Part shown: in pieces, positions 54,501 through 62,527 of the stretch
Numbering within the stretch: the first letter of the stretch is position 1
Layout of the letters: each line of letters opens with the position of its first letter
Origin: CAVSRC01 sp963782045
GTDB lineage: Bacteria > Pseudomonadota > Alphaproteobacteria > Rhizobiales > Kaistiaceae
Assembly: GCA_963782045.1 (NCBI GenBank)
Contig: CAWAIR010000013.1
Coordinates: 124,001-188,000, forward strand
DNA: 64,000 bases
Direction of reading: 5' to 3'
The notes under the pieces: model-generated
What the model was told of the DNA's origin: nothing
Database searches by the model: none
Seen by the model: only the letters and a program-made list of their open reading frames with translations
Made by a program: the position numbers and the translations under genes

Positions 54501-57116
54501 CTCAACCAGCAGGTCCAGGACCTTGCCGACCTGATGACCGAGCGCGCCCTCACCGCCACCGATTCGCTGGCCGCCAAGAGCCAGGAAGTCGCCGTCACGG
54601 TGCGCGACGCCATCGACGACGTCACCCAGCGTCTGGTCAACGAGTCGGGTGAAGCCACCCGCACGCTGCGCGCCTCCGCCGCCGAGGCGGCCACCGTGCT
54701 TGGCCGCTCGCTCAACGAGATCGAAGGCATCTTCGGGGCGCGCGCCAGCGCCGTCACCGAAGCGCTGGAAACGCGCACGCGCGACTTCAACGACGTGCTC
54801 AGTGCCCGCTCGGGCGAGCTTGCCGCCCTGCTCGACGGGCGCTCCAACGCGCTGCTCAAGACCCTCGACCAGCGCGGCACCGACATCGTCGAGATGGTCG
54901 CGAGCCGCAGCGAGGAAGCCTCGCGCAGCCTCATGGAGGCCGGCGACCGCGTCGCCGCCAGCTTCGCGGCCACCAACGACCGGCTGCAGCGCGAGGCCAG
55001 CGAGCTGGCCAGCGTCATCGACGGCCGCTCCGACGCCCTGGTGCGCACGCTCGACGAGCGCGGCAACAGCATCGTCGCCAAGGTGGTCGGCCGCAGCGAG
55101 GAAGCCTCGCGCGCACTGCTCGAGGCCGGCGACCGCATGGCCGCCAACTTCGCGGCGACCAACGACCGCATCCATCGCGAGATCGAGGAGCTGACCGTCG
55201 CCATCGACGGCCGTTCCGACGCGCTGGTGCACACGCTCGACGAGCGCGGCAACGGCATCGTCGCCACGGTCGTCGGCCGCAGCGAGGAAGCTTCGCGCGC
55301 GCTGCTCGAGGCCGGCGACCGCATGGCCGCCAACTTTGCCGCGACCAACGAGCGCATCCATCGCGAGATCGAGGCGCTGACCGCCGCCATCGATGGCCGC
55401 TCCGACACCCTGGTCAAGACGCTCGACGAGCGCGGCGCCAGCATCGTGCACACCGTGGTCAGCCGCAGCGAGGAAGCCTCGAACACGCTGCTCGAGGCCG
55501 GCAACCGCGTCGCCACCGACTTCGCCGCCACCAACGACAGGCTCAAGGGCGAGGTCACCGACATCGCCCAGCAGCTTGCCGGCGCCACCGAGACCCTCAA
55601 CCGGCTGCTCACCGCCACCGGCGAGAACCTCGCCAAGATCGAGCAGGGTCTTGCCGAACGGTCGGGCGAGTTCTCCACCGCCATCAATCACGCGGTCGAG
55701 ACCACCCAGCTCTCCGCCGGCGAACTCGGCGACCAGGTCACGCGCCTGCGCGACGTGTCGCGCGAGATTTTGGAGAGCGTCAGCGGCGTGGTCAAACGCT
55801 TCGAGCAGCAGACCCACTCGCTCACCGCCGCCTCGCACAACCTGTCGGACGTCAACCGGCAGATCGAATCGACGGTCGAGGAGCGCCGTCCGGCGCTCGA
55901 GGCGCTCACCGCCGGGCTCAAGTCGCGCAGCGAGGAACTCGACGGGCTGATGGCCTCGTTCACGCGCATCATCACCGAGACGCTGAAGAGCGCCGAGGAG
56001 CGCGCCACCGCGGTCAGCCGCATGCTCACCGAAAGCACCACGAACGCCACCAAGTCGGTCATGGACAATCTGGAGGGCATGAATCGCGCCGCCAGCAGCG
56101 AGAGCCGCAAGGCGGCGGAGACCGTGCGCGAGGCCAACAAGGCGCTGGTCGCCGAGATGGGCCAGTCGGTCGGCGAAGCCACCCGCCGCTTCGGCGAGGC
56201 GACGCGCGAGATGCGCCATGCCATGCAGGAGCTGCAGCGCGAGCTGAACACCACGCGCGAGGAACTGAAGCGCGGCGTGCTCGAACTGCCGGAGGAGGCC
56301 CGCGAGGGCGCCGAGACGATGCGCCGCGTGGTCGGCGACCAGATCAAGGCGCTGTCCGACCTGTCGGAGATCATCACCCGCCATGGCAAGCAGCTCGACC
56401 TGTCGACCCCGGCGCTCGGCGAACCGCGCATGGTCCGTGCCGCGGCAGCGGCCGAATCCGACGGCGAGGCGGGCCCGGCGCCGGCTTCGCGCTACGCCGG
56501 CCGCAACGGCAGCAATGGTGCCACGCCGCGTCCCGCTCCGCGGGCGGCGGCCGCGCCCCCGCGTCCCGTCCCGGCCCCCGAACCGGCCCGCCAGCCGGAC
56601 GAGCCGGCGTTTGCCGAGGAGAACGGCGACGGCTGGGTGTCCGACCTGCTGAGACGGGCGTCGTCCGACGAGGACATCAACGGTGCCGCCGAGCCGGCGC
56701 AGGAAGCGCAGCCGGAGGCCGTCCACGCCGCCAACGGCGGCGGCGAGGAAGCCGCCGCGCCACCGCCCGCGCCGTCGTCGCAGCCGATCAACGCGCTGTC
56801 GGCGGACATTGCCCGCGCCATCGACCATGACGCCGCCGCGGAGCTGTGGGAGCGCCACCGGCGCGGCGAGCGCAACGCCTTCACCCGCCGGCTCTACACC
56901 ATGCAGGGCCAGCAGACCTTCGACGAGATCCGCCGCAAGTATCAGCGCGATCCCGAGTTCCGCTCGGTGGTCGACCACTACGTGGCCGATTTCGAGAAGC
57001 TGCTCTCCGAGGCGGTGGGCAACAGCGAGGACAGCCCGGCCGGCAACCGCTACCTGATGTCGGACACCGGCAAGGTCTACACCATGCTGGCGCACGCCAG
57101 CGGCCACTTCGATTAA
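51588..57116 (+). CDS. giant Growth Pole Ring (GPR)-like coiled-coil protein
   Basis: A protein of 1842 residues. Residues 1-180 are Pro/Arg-rich and disordered, with three R-I-E-E-P-P-P-R-R-A-type repeats near 85-110. Two membrane helices follow at about 185-203 and 219-240. About 1400 residues of coiled coil come next. Residues 631-850 are ten 22-residue repeats (I-E-S-R-G-x-x-I-H-x-x-I), and residues about 1083-1330 are four 62-residue repeats (D-G-R-S-D-A-L-V). A Pro/Ala linker and a conserved C-terminal domain end it. This is the architecture of Agrobacterium GPR, an ApoA/E-like protein that forms a ring at the growing pole and is needed for rod shape. Homology is inferred from architecture. 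Confidence 0.85.
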   Translation: MASNPRNKTPNDAALSAVEEALRLDFSPEDEVEPDRAAPPRRERRPEPPRANAGGDHRGDLLRRAEAPQRPAPPRRGDQPSRRAERIEEPPPRRAERIEEPPPRRAERSEEPRPRMSEPRAEARRIEEPHQPEPVREPPPHGYDEDAQAARPRAERARSRFAANDDRRSATPHQRRPSRLVYPTATALSVVWAFVVIVYAMSTGGLFGSGDALTSPRFLNVLLSIGVPIAFIWGIASMIWRTQEMRIVARSINDVVSRLSEPENIAIDSVTNVSQAIRREVASVGDGVERALARASELELLVHNEVAALERSYSENETRMRALIDDLAGQREAIVINSERVRTSIVSAQESLSKDLRIASESIAENVTQAGNRITSTLTDRGEQITVALGTAGEAMVHQLTAHGEDLVNRLADTVSEVAVSLAQTGSEVTDALLARSAEINDTLSSTGSAMADTISERGQEVNDTLSTIGTELLANFEGRTDEITRSISDAGTMAAETISIHVREVNEALKTNSDSLLVDLALRGQEIADKLDETGSRIADTITSRGGELADRLSQTGDRIFEAVSVNGTELNERLAGTGEVMAKLLQERTEALRTAIDSASSVVNDTFDERSAELTQRLASVGGEVAKAIAVRGMKINETIIASGNEIAETVASRAGAIHERIVDSGTRIADRILEQGNAIHDRIVESGSQVANEIENRGGAIHQRIVDSGSQVTSEIENRGGALHERILSSSREMADAIESRGNAIYERMLSSSRDIANSIESRGNAIYNSIIEATQHVGDAIESRGTSIHQKILASGRDVANAIESRGVTIHEKIIASGTEVADSIESRGTAIHDRIVESGTHFDKLIAERSGELADVLESRFTTIADLVGERGPALVAALSEQALGMENALTGKLDAFGEGIRGKIADVSDALETSAHRIAEALDHRSRQINQTLIERTREISETFTNGQNEFATIIDDRLVEVGGRLNQQVQDLADLMTERALTATDSLAAKSQEVAVTVRDAIDDVTQRLVNESGEATRTLRASAAEAATVLGRSLNEIEGIFGARASAVTEALETRTRDFNDVLSARSGELAALLDGRSNALLKTLDQRGTDIVEMVASRSEEASRSLMEAGDRVAASFAATNDRLQREASELASVIDGRSDALVRTLDERGNSIVAKVVGRSEEASRALLEAGDRMAANFAATNDRIHREIEELTVAIDGRSDALVHTLDERGNGIVATVVGRSEEASRALLEAGDRMAANFAATNERIHREIEALTAAIDGRSDTLVKTLDERGASIVHTVVSRSEEASNTLLEAGNRVATDFAATNDRLKGEVTDIAQQLAGATETLNRLLTATGENLAKIEQGLAERSGEFSTAINHAVETTQLSAGELGDQVTRLRDVSREILESVSGVVKRFEQQTHSLTAASHNLSDVNRQIESTVEERRPALEALTAGLKSRSEELDGLMASFTRIITETLKSAEERATAVSRMLTESTTNATKSVMDNLEGMNRAASSESRKAAETVREANKALVAEMGQSVGEATRRFGEATREMRHAMQELQRELNTTREELKRGVLELPEEAREGAETMRRVVGDQIKALSDLSEIITRHGKQLDLSTPALGEPRMVRAAAAAESDGEAGPAPASRYAGRNGSNGATPRPAPRAAAAPPRPVPAPEPARQPDEPAFAEENGDGWVSDLLRRASSDEDINGAAEPAQEAQPEAVHAANGGGEEAAAPPPAPSSQPINALSADIARAIDHDAAAELWERHRRGERNAFTRRLYTMQGQQTFDEIRRKYQRDPEFRSVVDHYVADFEKLLSEAVGNSEDSPAGNRYLMSDTGKVYTMLAHASGHFD
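53478..54137 (+). repeat. ten tandem 66-bp (22-residue) repeats within the GPR-like gene
   Basis: Units begin I-(A/E)-x-R-G or a variant every 66 bases from 53478 (residues 631, 653, 675 and so on to 829). They encode an amphipathic helical period typical of apolipoprotein-like repeats. DNA identity between units is partial. Confidence 0.85.
54834..55577 (+). repeat. four tandem 186-bp (62-residue) repeats within the GPR-like gene
   Basis: Units start at 54834, 55020, 55206 and 55392, each opening D-G-R-S-(D/N) and containing R-S-E-E-A-S and F-A-A-T-N. Copies two and three are nearly identical in protein and close in DNA. Confidence 0.9.
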
Positions 57117-57147
57117 ATCCGGTCAATACGCACAACCGGACGGCGGA

Positions 57148-57180
57148 GGGCGCGGGCTCAGGCTCGCGCCCTTCGTTTTT
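57148..57180 (+). terminator. terminator after the GPR-like gene
   Basis: A 7-bp GC stem (57148-57154 with 57165-57171) with a 10-base loop, followed by TTCGTTTTT. Confidence 0.85.
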
Positions 57181-57192
57181 GCCGCGGCCGCT

Positions 57193-58392
57193 TCACGCCT
57201 CGACCGCGTTCCGGAACACCAGGAACAGGGTGAGCCCGACGCCGGCCACCGGCACCATCGCCAGGAAGCCGGCGATGCCGAAGCCGGCATAGAGCGGTCC
57301 GGCCAGCGCCGTGGTGGCGGCAAGCAGGATGCCGACGAACATCGCGTAGAAGCCCTGCGCCGAGGCCGTCGTGCGCTCCGGCACGGCACGGGCGATCAGG
57401 TGCTGGATGCCGAGCGTATTGCAGCCGAAGGTCAGCCCGTGGAACGACTGGAGGACCATGGAGCCGAGGAAGCCCGGCTCCAGCGGGAAGAGCGACCAGC
57501 GCACGATCGCCGCCGCCGCGCCCACCACCAGCAGGCCACGGGGGCCGACGACGCGCAGGATGCGGCCCGACCACAGCAGCACCGAGGCTTCGGCAACCAG
57601 GCCCATCGCCCACAGGCTGCCGATCTGGAAGCTGGAGAAGCCGAGCCGGTGCCACGCGATGCTGCCGAAGCTGTTGAGCATGGCGTGGCTTGCCATGGTG
57701 AGGCCGCTGCCGGCCATCATGGCGAGCAGGGCGCGGTTGGCGAGCAAGGCGCGGAGCGGCCGCTCCTCCCGTTTTGCCGGCGGACCGCCCTGCTCTTCCT
57801 TGGCACTGCCTGCCGGCTCCGTTGACGCCTCCGGCAGCGCGAAGGAACCCGCCGCCGCCAGCGCCAGCGCCAGCAGGATCAGCCAGAAGGCCGCCTCCGC
57901 CGGGAAGAAGCCGAGGATGGCGCCGGCGCCGAGATTGGCGACGCCGAACGAGACGGTGCCGGCCATGCGCATGCGCCCGAAATCGACGCCGAGACGGCGC
58001 ACGCCGGTGAGCGCCACCGCCAGCCCCGGCGGCCCGCCGAGGGCGGCAAGGGTCAGCGCCGTCCCGGTGGTGAGGAGCAGAGGCCAGAAGCCCGTCAACG
58101 GCCAGGCGAACAGGAAGATGACCGCCGCCGGCAGCATGATGGTGATCACCGCGAAGCGGTGGTTGGGCGCCCGATCGGCATAGAAACCGACCAGCGGCAT
58201 CAGCAGCACGCGAAACAGCGCCGGAAAGGCGACGCAGTTGGCGATCTCGACGTCCGACAGGCCGCGCGCCTGCAGCCAGACGGGGAAGAAGGGCACCACC
58301 ACGCCGTTGACCAGGAAGAAGGCGGCGAAGAACAGCGACATGCGCAGCGCGAAGGCGCGCCGCACCGCGGGGAAGGCGCCGATGGCGGGCAT
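57193..58392 (-). CDS. MFS transporter (HcaT-like MFS_1 family)
   Basis: A 399-residue transporter with 12 predicted helices. It has the N-terminal F-F-A-A-F-F-L-V-N-G-V-V-V-P-F-F-P-V-W-L-Q-A-R-G-L pattern typical of the 3-phenylpropionate-permease/nucleoside-symporter-like MFS group, and a charged cytoplasmic loop (residues about 190-215) between halves. The substrate is unknown; HcaT similarity is family-level only. It lies just downstream of the threonine dehydratase on the same strand, 16 bases apart, so the two may be co-transcribed. Confidence 0.85.
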   Translation of the reverse strand: MPAIGAFPAVRRAFALRMSLFFAAFFLVNGVVVPFFPVWLQARGLSDVEIANCVAFPALFRVLLMPLVGFYADRAPNHRFAVITIMLPAAVIFLFAWPLTGFWPLLLTTGTALTLAALGGPPGLAVALTGVRRLGVDFGRMRMAGTVSFGVANLGAGAILGFFPAEAAFWLILLALALAAAGSFALPEASTEPAGSAKEEQGGPPAKREERPLRALLANRALLAMMAGSGLTMASHAMLNSFGSIAWHRLGFSSFQIGSLWAMGLVAEASVLLWSGRILRVVGPRGLLVVGAAAAIVRWSLFPLEPGFLGSMVLQSFHGLTFGCNTLGIQHLIARAVPERTTASAQGFYAMFVGILLAATTALAGPLYAGFGIAGFLAMVPVAGVGLTLFLVFRNAVEA

Positions 58393-58407
58393 GGGAAAGG
58401 TCTCTGC

Positions 58408-59403
58408 CTATCCGGCGCGCGCCAGCGCCTGCGCCAGAACCGGCCCGTCGATGTTGCCGCCGGACAGCACCACCACCAGCGTACGCCCCTCGGCCGCCAC
58501 ATGGCCGGCGAGCACCGCGGCCAGCGCCGCCGCGCCGCCCGGCTCGACCACCAGCTTGAGCTCGCGGAAGGCGAAGGCGACGGCGTCGAGCGCATCCTCG
58601 TCGCTGACGGCGACGCCGGCGGCGCCGAGGGCCAGGTTGATGGCGAAGCTCAGCCTCCCGGGGCGCGAAATCAGCAGCGCGTCGCACACCGAGCCCGCCG
58701 TTCGCTGGTTGGCGACGATCTCTCCGGCGGCAAGCGACCGCCGATAATCGTCGAAGCCGGCGGGCTCGACCAGCACCATCTCGGTGTCGGCAGACCACTC
58801 GCGCACCGCCAGGCCGATGCCGGCCGACAGGCCGCCGCCGCTGGTCGGCATCAACACCGCATCGGGCTTGATGCCGAGGGCGGCGCAGCCGGCGGCGATC
58901 TCCAGGCCGATCGTCCCCTGCCCGGCGATCACGTCGCCGTCGTCGAACGGATGAATCAGTGTGCCGCCGTGCTCGGCGATTTGGCGCGCCGCCACCGCGT
59001 CACGGTCTTCGCCGGCGCGGTCGTAGGTGACGATGCGCCCGCCGCTGCGCTCGGTGCGCGCGATCTTCGACTGCGGCGCGTCGGCCGGCATGATGATGGT
59101 GGCGCGCACGCCGAACAGCCGCGCCGCCTCGGCCACGCCCTGGGCGTGGTTGCCCGACGACACGGCGACGACGCCGCGGCTGCGCGTCTCGCGCGAGAGC
59201 GCGGCGATGGCGTTATAGGCGCCGCGGAACTTGAACGAGCCGGTGCGCTGCAGGGTCTCGCATTTGAGCAGGACGCGGCCGCCGAGGCGTTGGTCGAGCA
59301 ACGGATTGGATATCAGCGGCGTGCGCACCGCATGGCCGGCGATGCGTTCGGCGGCGCGACGGATGTCGGCGATGGCCGGCAGCGTTGTCTCGTGCGCGTC
59401 CAT
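58408..59403 (-). CDS. PLP-dependent threonine/serine dehydratase
   Basis: A fold-type II PLP enzyme of 331 residues without the regulatory C-terminal domain, hence the catabolic or racemase-like class. The Schiff-base Lys is in G-S-F-K-F-R-G-A; S-S-G-N-H-A-Q-G is the cofactor Asn loop; S-G-G-G-L-S-A-G is the phosphate-binding loop. It deaminates L-threonine or L-serine to a 2-oxo acid; a serine/threo-hydroxyaspartate racemase role is possible. Confidence 0.9.
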   Translation of the reverse strand: MDAHETTLPAIADIRRAAERIAGHAVRTPLISNPLLDQRLGGRVLLKCETLQRTGSFKFRGAYNAIAALSRETRSRGVVAVSSGNHAQGVAEAARLFGVRATIIMPADAPQSKIARTERSGGRIVTYDRAGEDRDAVAARQIAEHGGTLIHPFDDGDVIAGQGTIGLEIAAGCAALGIKPDAVLMPTSGGGLSAGIGLAVREWSADTEMVLVEPAGFDDYRRSLAAGEIVANQRTAGSVCDALLISRPGRLSFAINLALGAAGVAVSDEDALDAVAFAFRELKLVVEPGGAAALAAVLAGHVAAEGRTLVVVLSGGNIDGPVLAQALARAG

Positions 59404-59415
59404 GCCTTGCCTCCC

Positions 59416-60447
59416 TCAGGCGAAAACCAGCCGCGGCATCTCATCGCCCTGGCCGACGACGACGTTGTCGAGGAACTGGCGGGCGCTCGCCTGCCAGCTA
59501 TGGGCAAGCGCGAATTCGCGGCAGCGCTCGCTCGGGATGTCGAGGGCGGCCCGCGCGGCCTTGCCGAGGTCCTCGTCGAGCACGCCCACCGGCGCCGAAC
59601 CGATGACGTCGAGCGGCCCCGGCACCGGATAGGCGGCGACCGGCAGGCCGGCAGCCAGCGCCTCCAGCAACACCATGCCGAAGGTATCGGTGCGGCTGGG
59701 GAAGACGAAGACGTCCGAGGCGGCATAGGCCTTGGCCAGCGCCTCGCCGGTCAGCACGCCGAGAAAGTGCACCTCCGGGTAGGCGTTCCTCAGCCTGGCG
59801 AGGTCGGGCCCGTCGCCGACCACGACCTTGCTGCCCGGCAGATCGAGGCCGAGAAAGGCTTCGAGGTTCTTCTCCACGGCGATGCGGCCGACATAGAGGA
59901 ACACCGGCCCAGGGTACGGCATGCGGGCGTCCGCGCGCGGCTGGAACAGGCTGCCGTCGACGCCGCGCGTCCAGTACATGAGGTTATCGAAGCCGCGCCG
60001 CGAGAGCTGGTCGTGAAGCGTGGGCGTGGCGACCATGCAGCCGTTGCCGGCGTTATGGAAGCGGCGCAGCGCCGCATAGGTCCACTTGAGCGGCACCGGC
60101 ACGCGCTTGGCGATGTATTCGGGGAAACGCGTGTGATAGCTGGTGGTGAAGCGGCGGGCGTTGCGCAGGCACCAGCGGCGCACGCCGGCGCCGACCGGTC
60201 CCTCGGTGGCGATGTGGATAGCGTCGGGCTTGGCATCCTCGACGCAGCGGGCGAAGGTCGACGGGCGGGCGATCGCCAAGCGGATTTCCGTGTAGGTCGG
60301 CAGCGGAATCGTGCGGAAGCGGCCCGGCGACAGGACGGTCACCTCGGCCCCCAGCGGCGGCAACTCCTCCACTAGTCGCTCGATACTGCGTACAACACCG
60401 TTGACCTGGGGACGCCAGGCGTCAGTCGCGATCAGCAGTCGAATCAC
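59416..60447 (-). CDS. GT4-family glycosyltransferase
   Basis: A 343-residue retaining glycosyltransferase of GT-B fold. The N-terminal acceptor domain opens I-A-T-D-A-W-R-P-Q-V-N-G-V-V-R. The C-terminal nucleotide-sugar domain has F-L-Y-V-G-R-I-A-V-E-K-N-L and the E-x7-E-like region R-T-D-T-F-G-M-V-L-L-E-A-L. In rhizobia similar enzymes make glycolipids or mannosyl lipids; the sugar and acceptor are not determined. It ends about 12 bases before the dehydratase on the same strand. Confidence 0.88.
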   Translation of the reverse strand: MIRLLIATDAWRPQVNGVVRSIERLVEELPPLGAEVTVLSPGRFRTIPLPTYTEIRLAIARPSTFARCVEDAKPDAIHIATEGPVGAGVRRWCLRNARRFTTSYHTRFPEYIAKRVPVPLKWTYAALRRFHNAGNGCMVATPTLHDQLSRRGFDNLMYWTRGVDGSLFQPRADARMPYPGPVFLYVGRIAVEKNLEAFLGLDLPGSKVVVGDGPDLARLRNAYPEVHFLGVLTGEALAKAYAASDVFVFPSRTDTFGMVLLEALAAGLPVAAYPVPGPLDVIGSAPVGVLDEDLGKAARAALDIPSERCREFALAHSWQASARQFLDNVVVGQGDEMPRLVFA

Positions 60448-60531
60448 ACTTTCCCGCCTCAGGCGTCGGATTTTCCGCCAGTCATCGTATTGGCTCGCCC
60501 GCCCGCTGCATAGGCTGGCCGCTTCGGCCTT

Positions 60532-61122
60532 TCAATAGAGAGCCGGCACCGTCGCGGCGACGAGCAGCACGGCCATGGCGATATTGAACCATCGCCGACG
60601 GCCATCACTCGACAGGAAACGGGCGATTCCGCGGCCGAAGGCCGCCCAGGCGATGCAGTTGGGCAGGACCACGGCGGAAAAAAGCGCGGCGAAGACAAGC
60701 ACCTGGATCAGCTTGTTGCCATTGGGATCGATGAACACCGCCATGCCGCTGGCGACCATCGCCCACGCCTTGGGGTTGACCCACTGGAAGGCCGCCGCCT
60801 CCCACAGGTTGAGCGGCCGGCCGATGCCGCCGCTCTCCCCCGGCCGCTTGGCAACCGCGATGCGCCAGGCGAGCCAGCAGAGATAGGCGAAGGCGACGTA
60901 TTTCAGCACCGTGTGGAGCCATGGCGCCGCCGCGAACACGGCGCTGACGCCGAGACCGACGCCGAGGATCATCACCGGCAGGCCGAACACGATGCCGAGG
61001 ATGTGCGGCAACGTTCTGGCGAGCCCCCAATTGGCGCCCGAGGCGAGCACCATCAGGTTGTTGGGCCCCGGCGTCACCGTTGAGGCGACGACGAAGGCGA
61101 TGAGCGGCAGGGTCGTTTCCAT
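60532..61122 (-). CDS. LysE-family amino-acid exporter
   Basis: A 196-residue membrane protein with six helices. It has the LysE/RhtB signature T-P-G-P-N-N-L-M-V-L-A-S-G near residue 17 and F-Q-W-V-N-P-K-A-W near the middle. It exports amino acids or their analogues through the inner membrane. A strong 12-bp inverted repeat lies 18 bases upstream of the ATG and is probably an operator. Confidence 0.9.
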   Translation of the reverse strand: METTLPLIAFVVASTVTPGPNNLMVLASGANWGLARTLPHILGIVFGLPVMILGVGLGVSAVFAAAPWLHTVLKYVAFAYLCWLAWRIAVAKRPGESGGIGRPLNLWEAAAFQWVNPKAWAMVASGMAVFIDPNGNKLIQVLVFAALFSAVVLPNCIAWAAFGRGIARFLSSDGRRRWFNIAMAVLLVAATVPALY

Positions 61123-61140
61123 GGGTTGCGGTCTTTCGTG

Positions 61141-61171
61141 CCGATTAGGTCAATAATACTGACCTAATCGG
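61141..61171. promoter_or_regulatory. perfect inverted-repeat operator upstream of the LysE gene
   Basis: Arms CCGATTAGGTCA and TGACCTAATCGG (61141-61152 and 61160-61171), perfect, with a 7-base AT-rich spacer. The symmetry and the position just before the LysE start suggest a dimeric regulator site. No regulator gene is adjacent. Confidence 0.75.
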
Positions 61172-61405
61172 CTTTTGGCCAGAGCGAATTGACGCGGCCG
61201 ATTGCAGCCATCGCCAGCCTCGGTTACTTCCTGCAGCGATGGGGGAAGCAGACAATGAATCGCATGACCGCCGGGCGCGCCGCACCGGGCAAAAGCGGCT
61301 GGGCCAATGCCGTCCCTGCGACAGCGATCGCCTGGCGGCGTCCCGTCCCCTTCCGACGCGCGTCCCCGGCGCGATTGAAACCAGCCCCAAGGAGGATATC
61401 CGACA

Positions 61406-62260
61406 ATGAAGCTGCTGCGATTCGGGCCCAAGGGCCGCGAGAAGCCGGGCATACTCGACAAGGACGGCGCCATCCGCGACCTTTCCTCCGTGGTCTCCGA
61501 CATTTCGGCGGAGACCATCGCCGCCGGCGCCATCGCCAAGATCCGCAAGGTGAAGCCGGACAGCCTACCCAAGGTACGCAAGGGCGTGCGCATCGGCCCC
61601 TGCGTCGGCGGGGTCGGCAACTTCCTCGCCATCGGCCTCAACTATGTCGACCACGCCGCCGAGAGCAATCTGCCGGTTCCCAACGAGCCGATCGTCTTCA
61701 GCAAGGCACCGAACTGCATCGTCGGCCCCAATGACGACGTGATGATCCCCAAGGGCTCGAAGAAGACCGACTGGGAAGTGGAACTGGCCGTCATCATCGG
61801 CAAGGGCGGCAGCTACATCGCCGAGAAGGATGCGCTCAAAGCCATCGCCGGCTACGCACTGTGCAACGACGTCTCGGAACGCGATTACCAGATGAATCGC
61901 GGCGGCGGTCAGTGGACCAAGGGCAAAGGCTGCCCGACCTTCGGGCCGCTGGGTCCGTGGCTGGTGACCCCGGACGAGATCAAGGACCCGCAGGACCTCG
62001 ACATGTTCCTCGAGGTCAACGGCAAGCGCATGCAGACCGGCAACACCAACACCATGATCTTCGGCGTCGCCGCGCTGGTGAGCAATGTCAGCCAGTTTGT
62101 GCGGCTCGATCCCGGCGACGTGATCACCACCGGTACGCCGCCGGGTGTCGGCTCCGGGCAGAAGCCCAACCCGATCTTCCTCACGGCGGGCGACACCATG
62201 CACCTCGGCATCACCGGCCTCGGCGAGCAGACCCAGAAGGTGGTCAAGTACGCCGGCTGA
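61406..62260 (+). CDS. fumarylacetoacetate hydrolase family protein
   Basis: A 284-residue FAH-fold enzyme. The metal-binding E-V-E-L-A-V-I-I-G, N-D-V-S-E-R-D-Y-Q and G-T-P-P-G-V-G segments are intact. It has the N-terminal extension of 2-oxo-3-deoxy-fuconate/ureidoglycolate-lyase-like members. These cleave or hydrolyse 2,4-diketo or related acids with Mg2+; the substrate is unknown. AAGGAGGAT precedes the ATG. Confidence 0.9.
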   Translation: MKLLRFGPKGREKPGILDKDGAIRDLSSVVSDISAETIAAGAIAKIRKVKPDSLPKVRKGVRIGPCVGGVGNFLAIGLNYVDHAAESNLPVPNEPIVFSKAPNCIVGPNDDVMIPKGSKKTDWEVELAVIIGKGGSYIAEKDALKAIAGYALCNDVSERDYQMNRGGGQWTKGKGCPTFGPLGPWLVTPDEIKDPQDLDMFLEVNGKRMQTGNTNTMIFGVAALVSNVSQFVRLDPGDVITTGTPPGVGSGQKPNPIFLTAGDTMHLGITGLGEQTQKVVKYAG

Positions 62261-62275
62261 GCGGCGAGCCCGCGC

Positions 62276-62527
62276 ATGCCTCATCCTGAAGTGCCCCGCC
62301 CAAGGCCGGCGCCGAAGGATGAGGCGCAAGCCCCCCGGTGGGTTCTGGTCGTTCCGTTTCTCTGGTCGCTGATCGGCGGAAGCGCGGCTTTCCTGCTCGG
62401 CATCCAGCAGGAGTGGGGGTGCTGCTCTACTGCGGCGCGATCGCGACCCCGGTGATCCTCATCCGCCACCGGCACGGTCGCGCGCCGCCGATCGCAGCCC
62501 AGTCCGGGCCCCGACGCGGGCCGCCGC
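62276..62527 (+). pseudogene. small two-helix membrane protein, frameshifted
   Basis: From ATG 62276 the frame gives W-V-L-V-V-P-F-L-W-S-L-I-G-G-S-A-A-F-L-L-G-I, then loses sense at a run of five G near 62415. One base later the frame gives L-L-Y-C-G-A-I-A-T-P-V-I-L-I-R-H-R, a second helix with a basic end. Together they look like a conserved small membrane protein broken by a single lost base. The end is not well defined; the second frame runs to 62610 across the DMT gene's end. Confidence 0.4.
62278..62325. repeat. rhizobial-type palindromic intergenic element, copy B
   Basis: Perfect arms GCCTCATCCT (62278-62287) and AGGATGAGGC (62316-62325), same outer motif as 41729-41774. It overlaps the start of the small membrane gene. 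Confidence 0.65.

Noticed and set aside
53478..55577. Regularly spaced repeats considered as a CRISPR array
   Set aside because: They are in-frame protein repeats of 66 and 186 bp inside one long gene, with no conserved short repeat separated by unique spacers.
53550..57107. 1185-residue open frame on the - strand opposite the GPR-like gene
   Set aside because: It reflects the repeats of the sense strand. The sense protein has membrane helices, coiled coil and a defined C-terminal domain.
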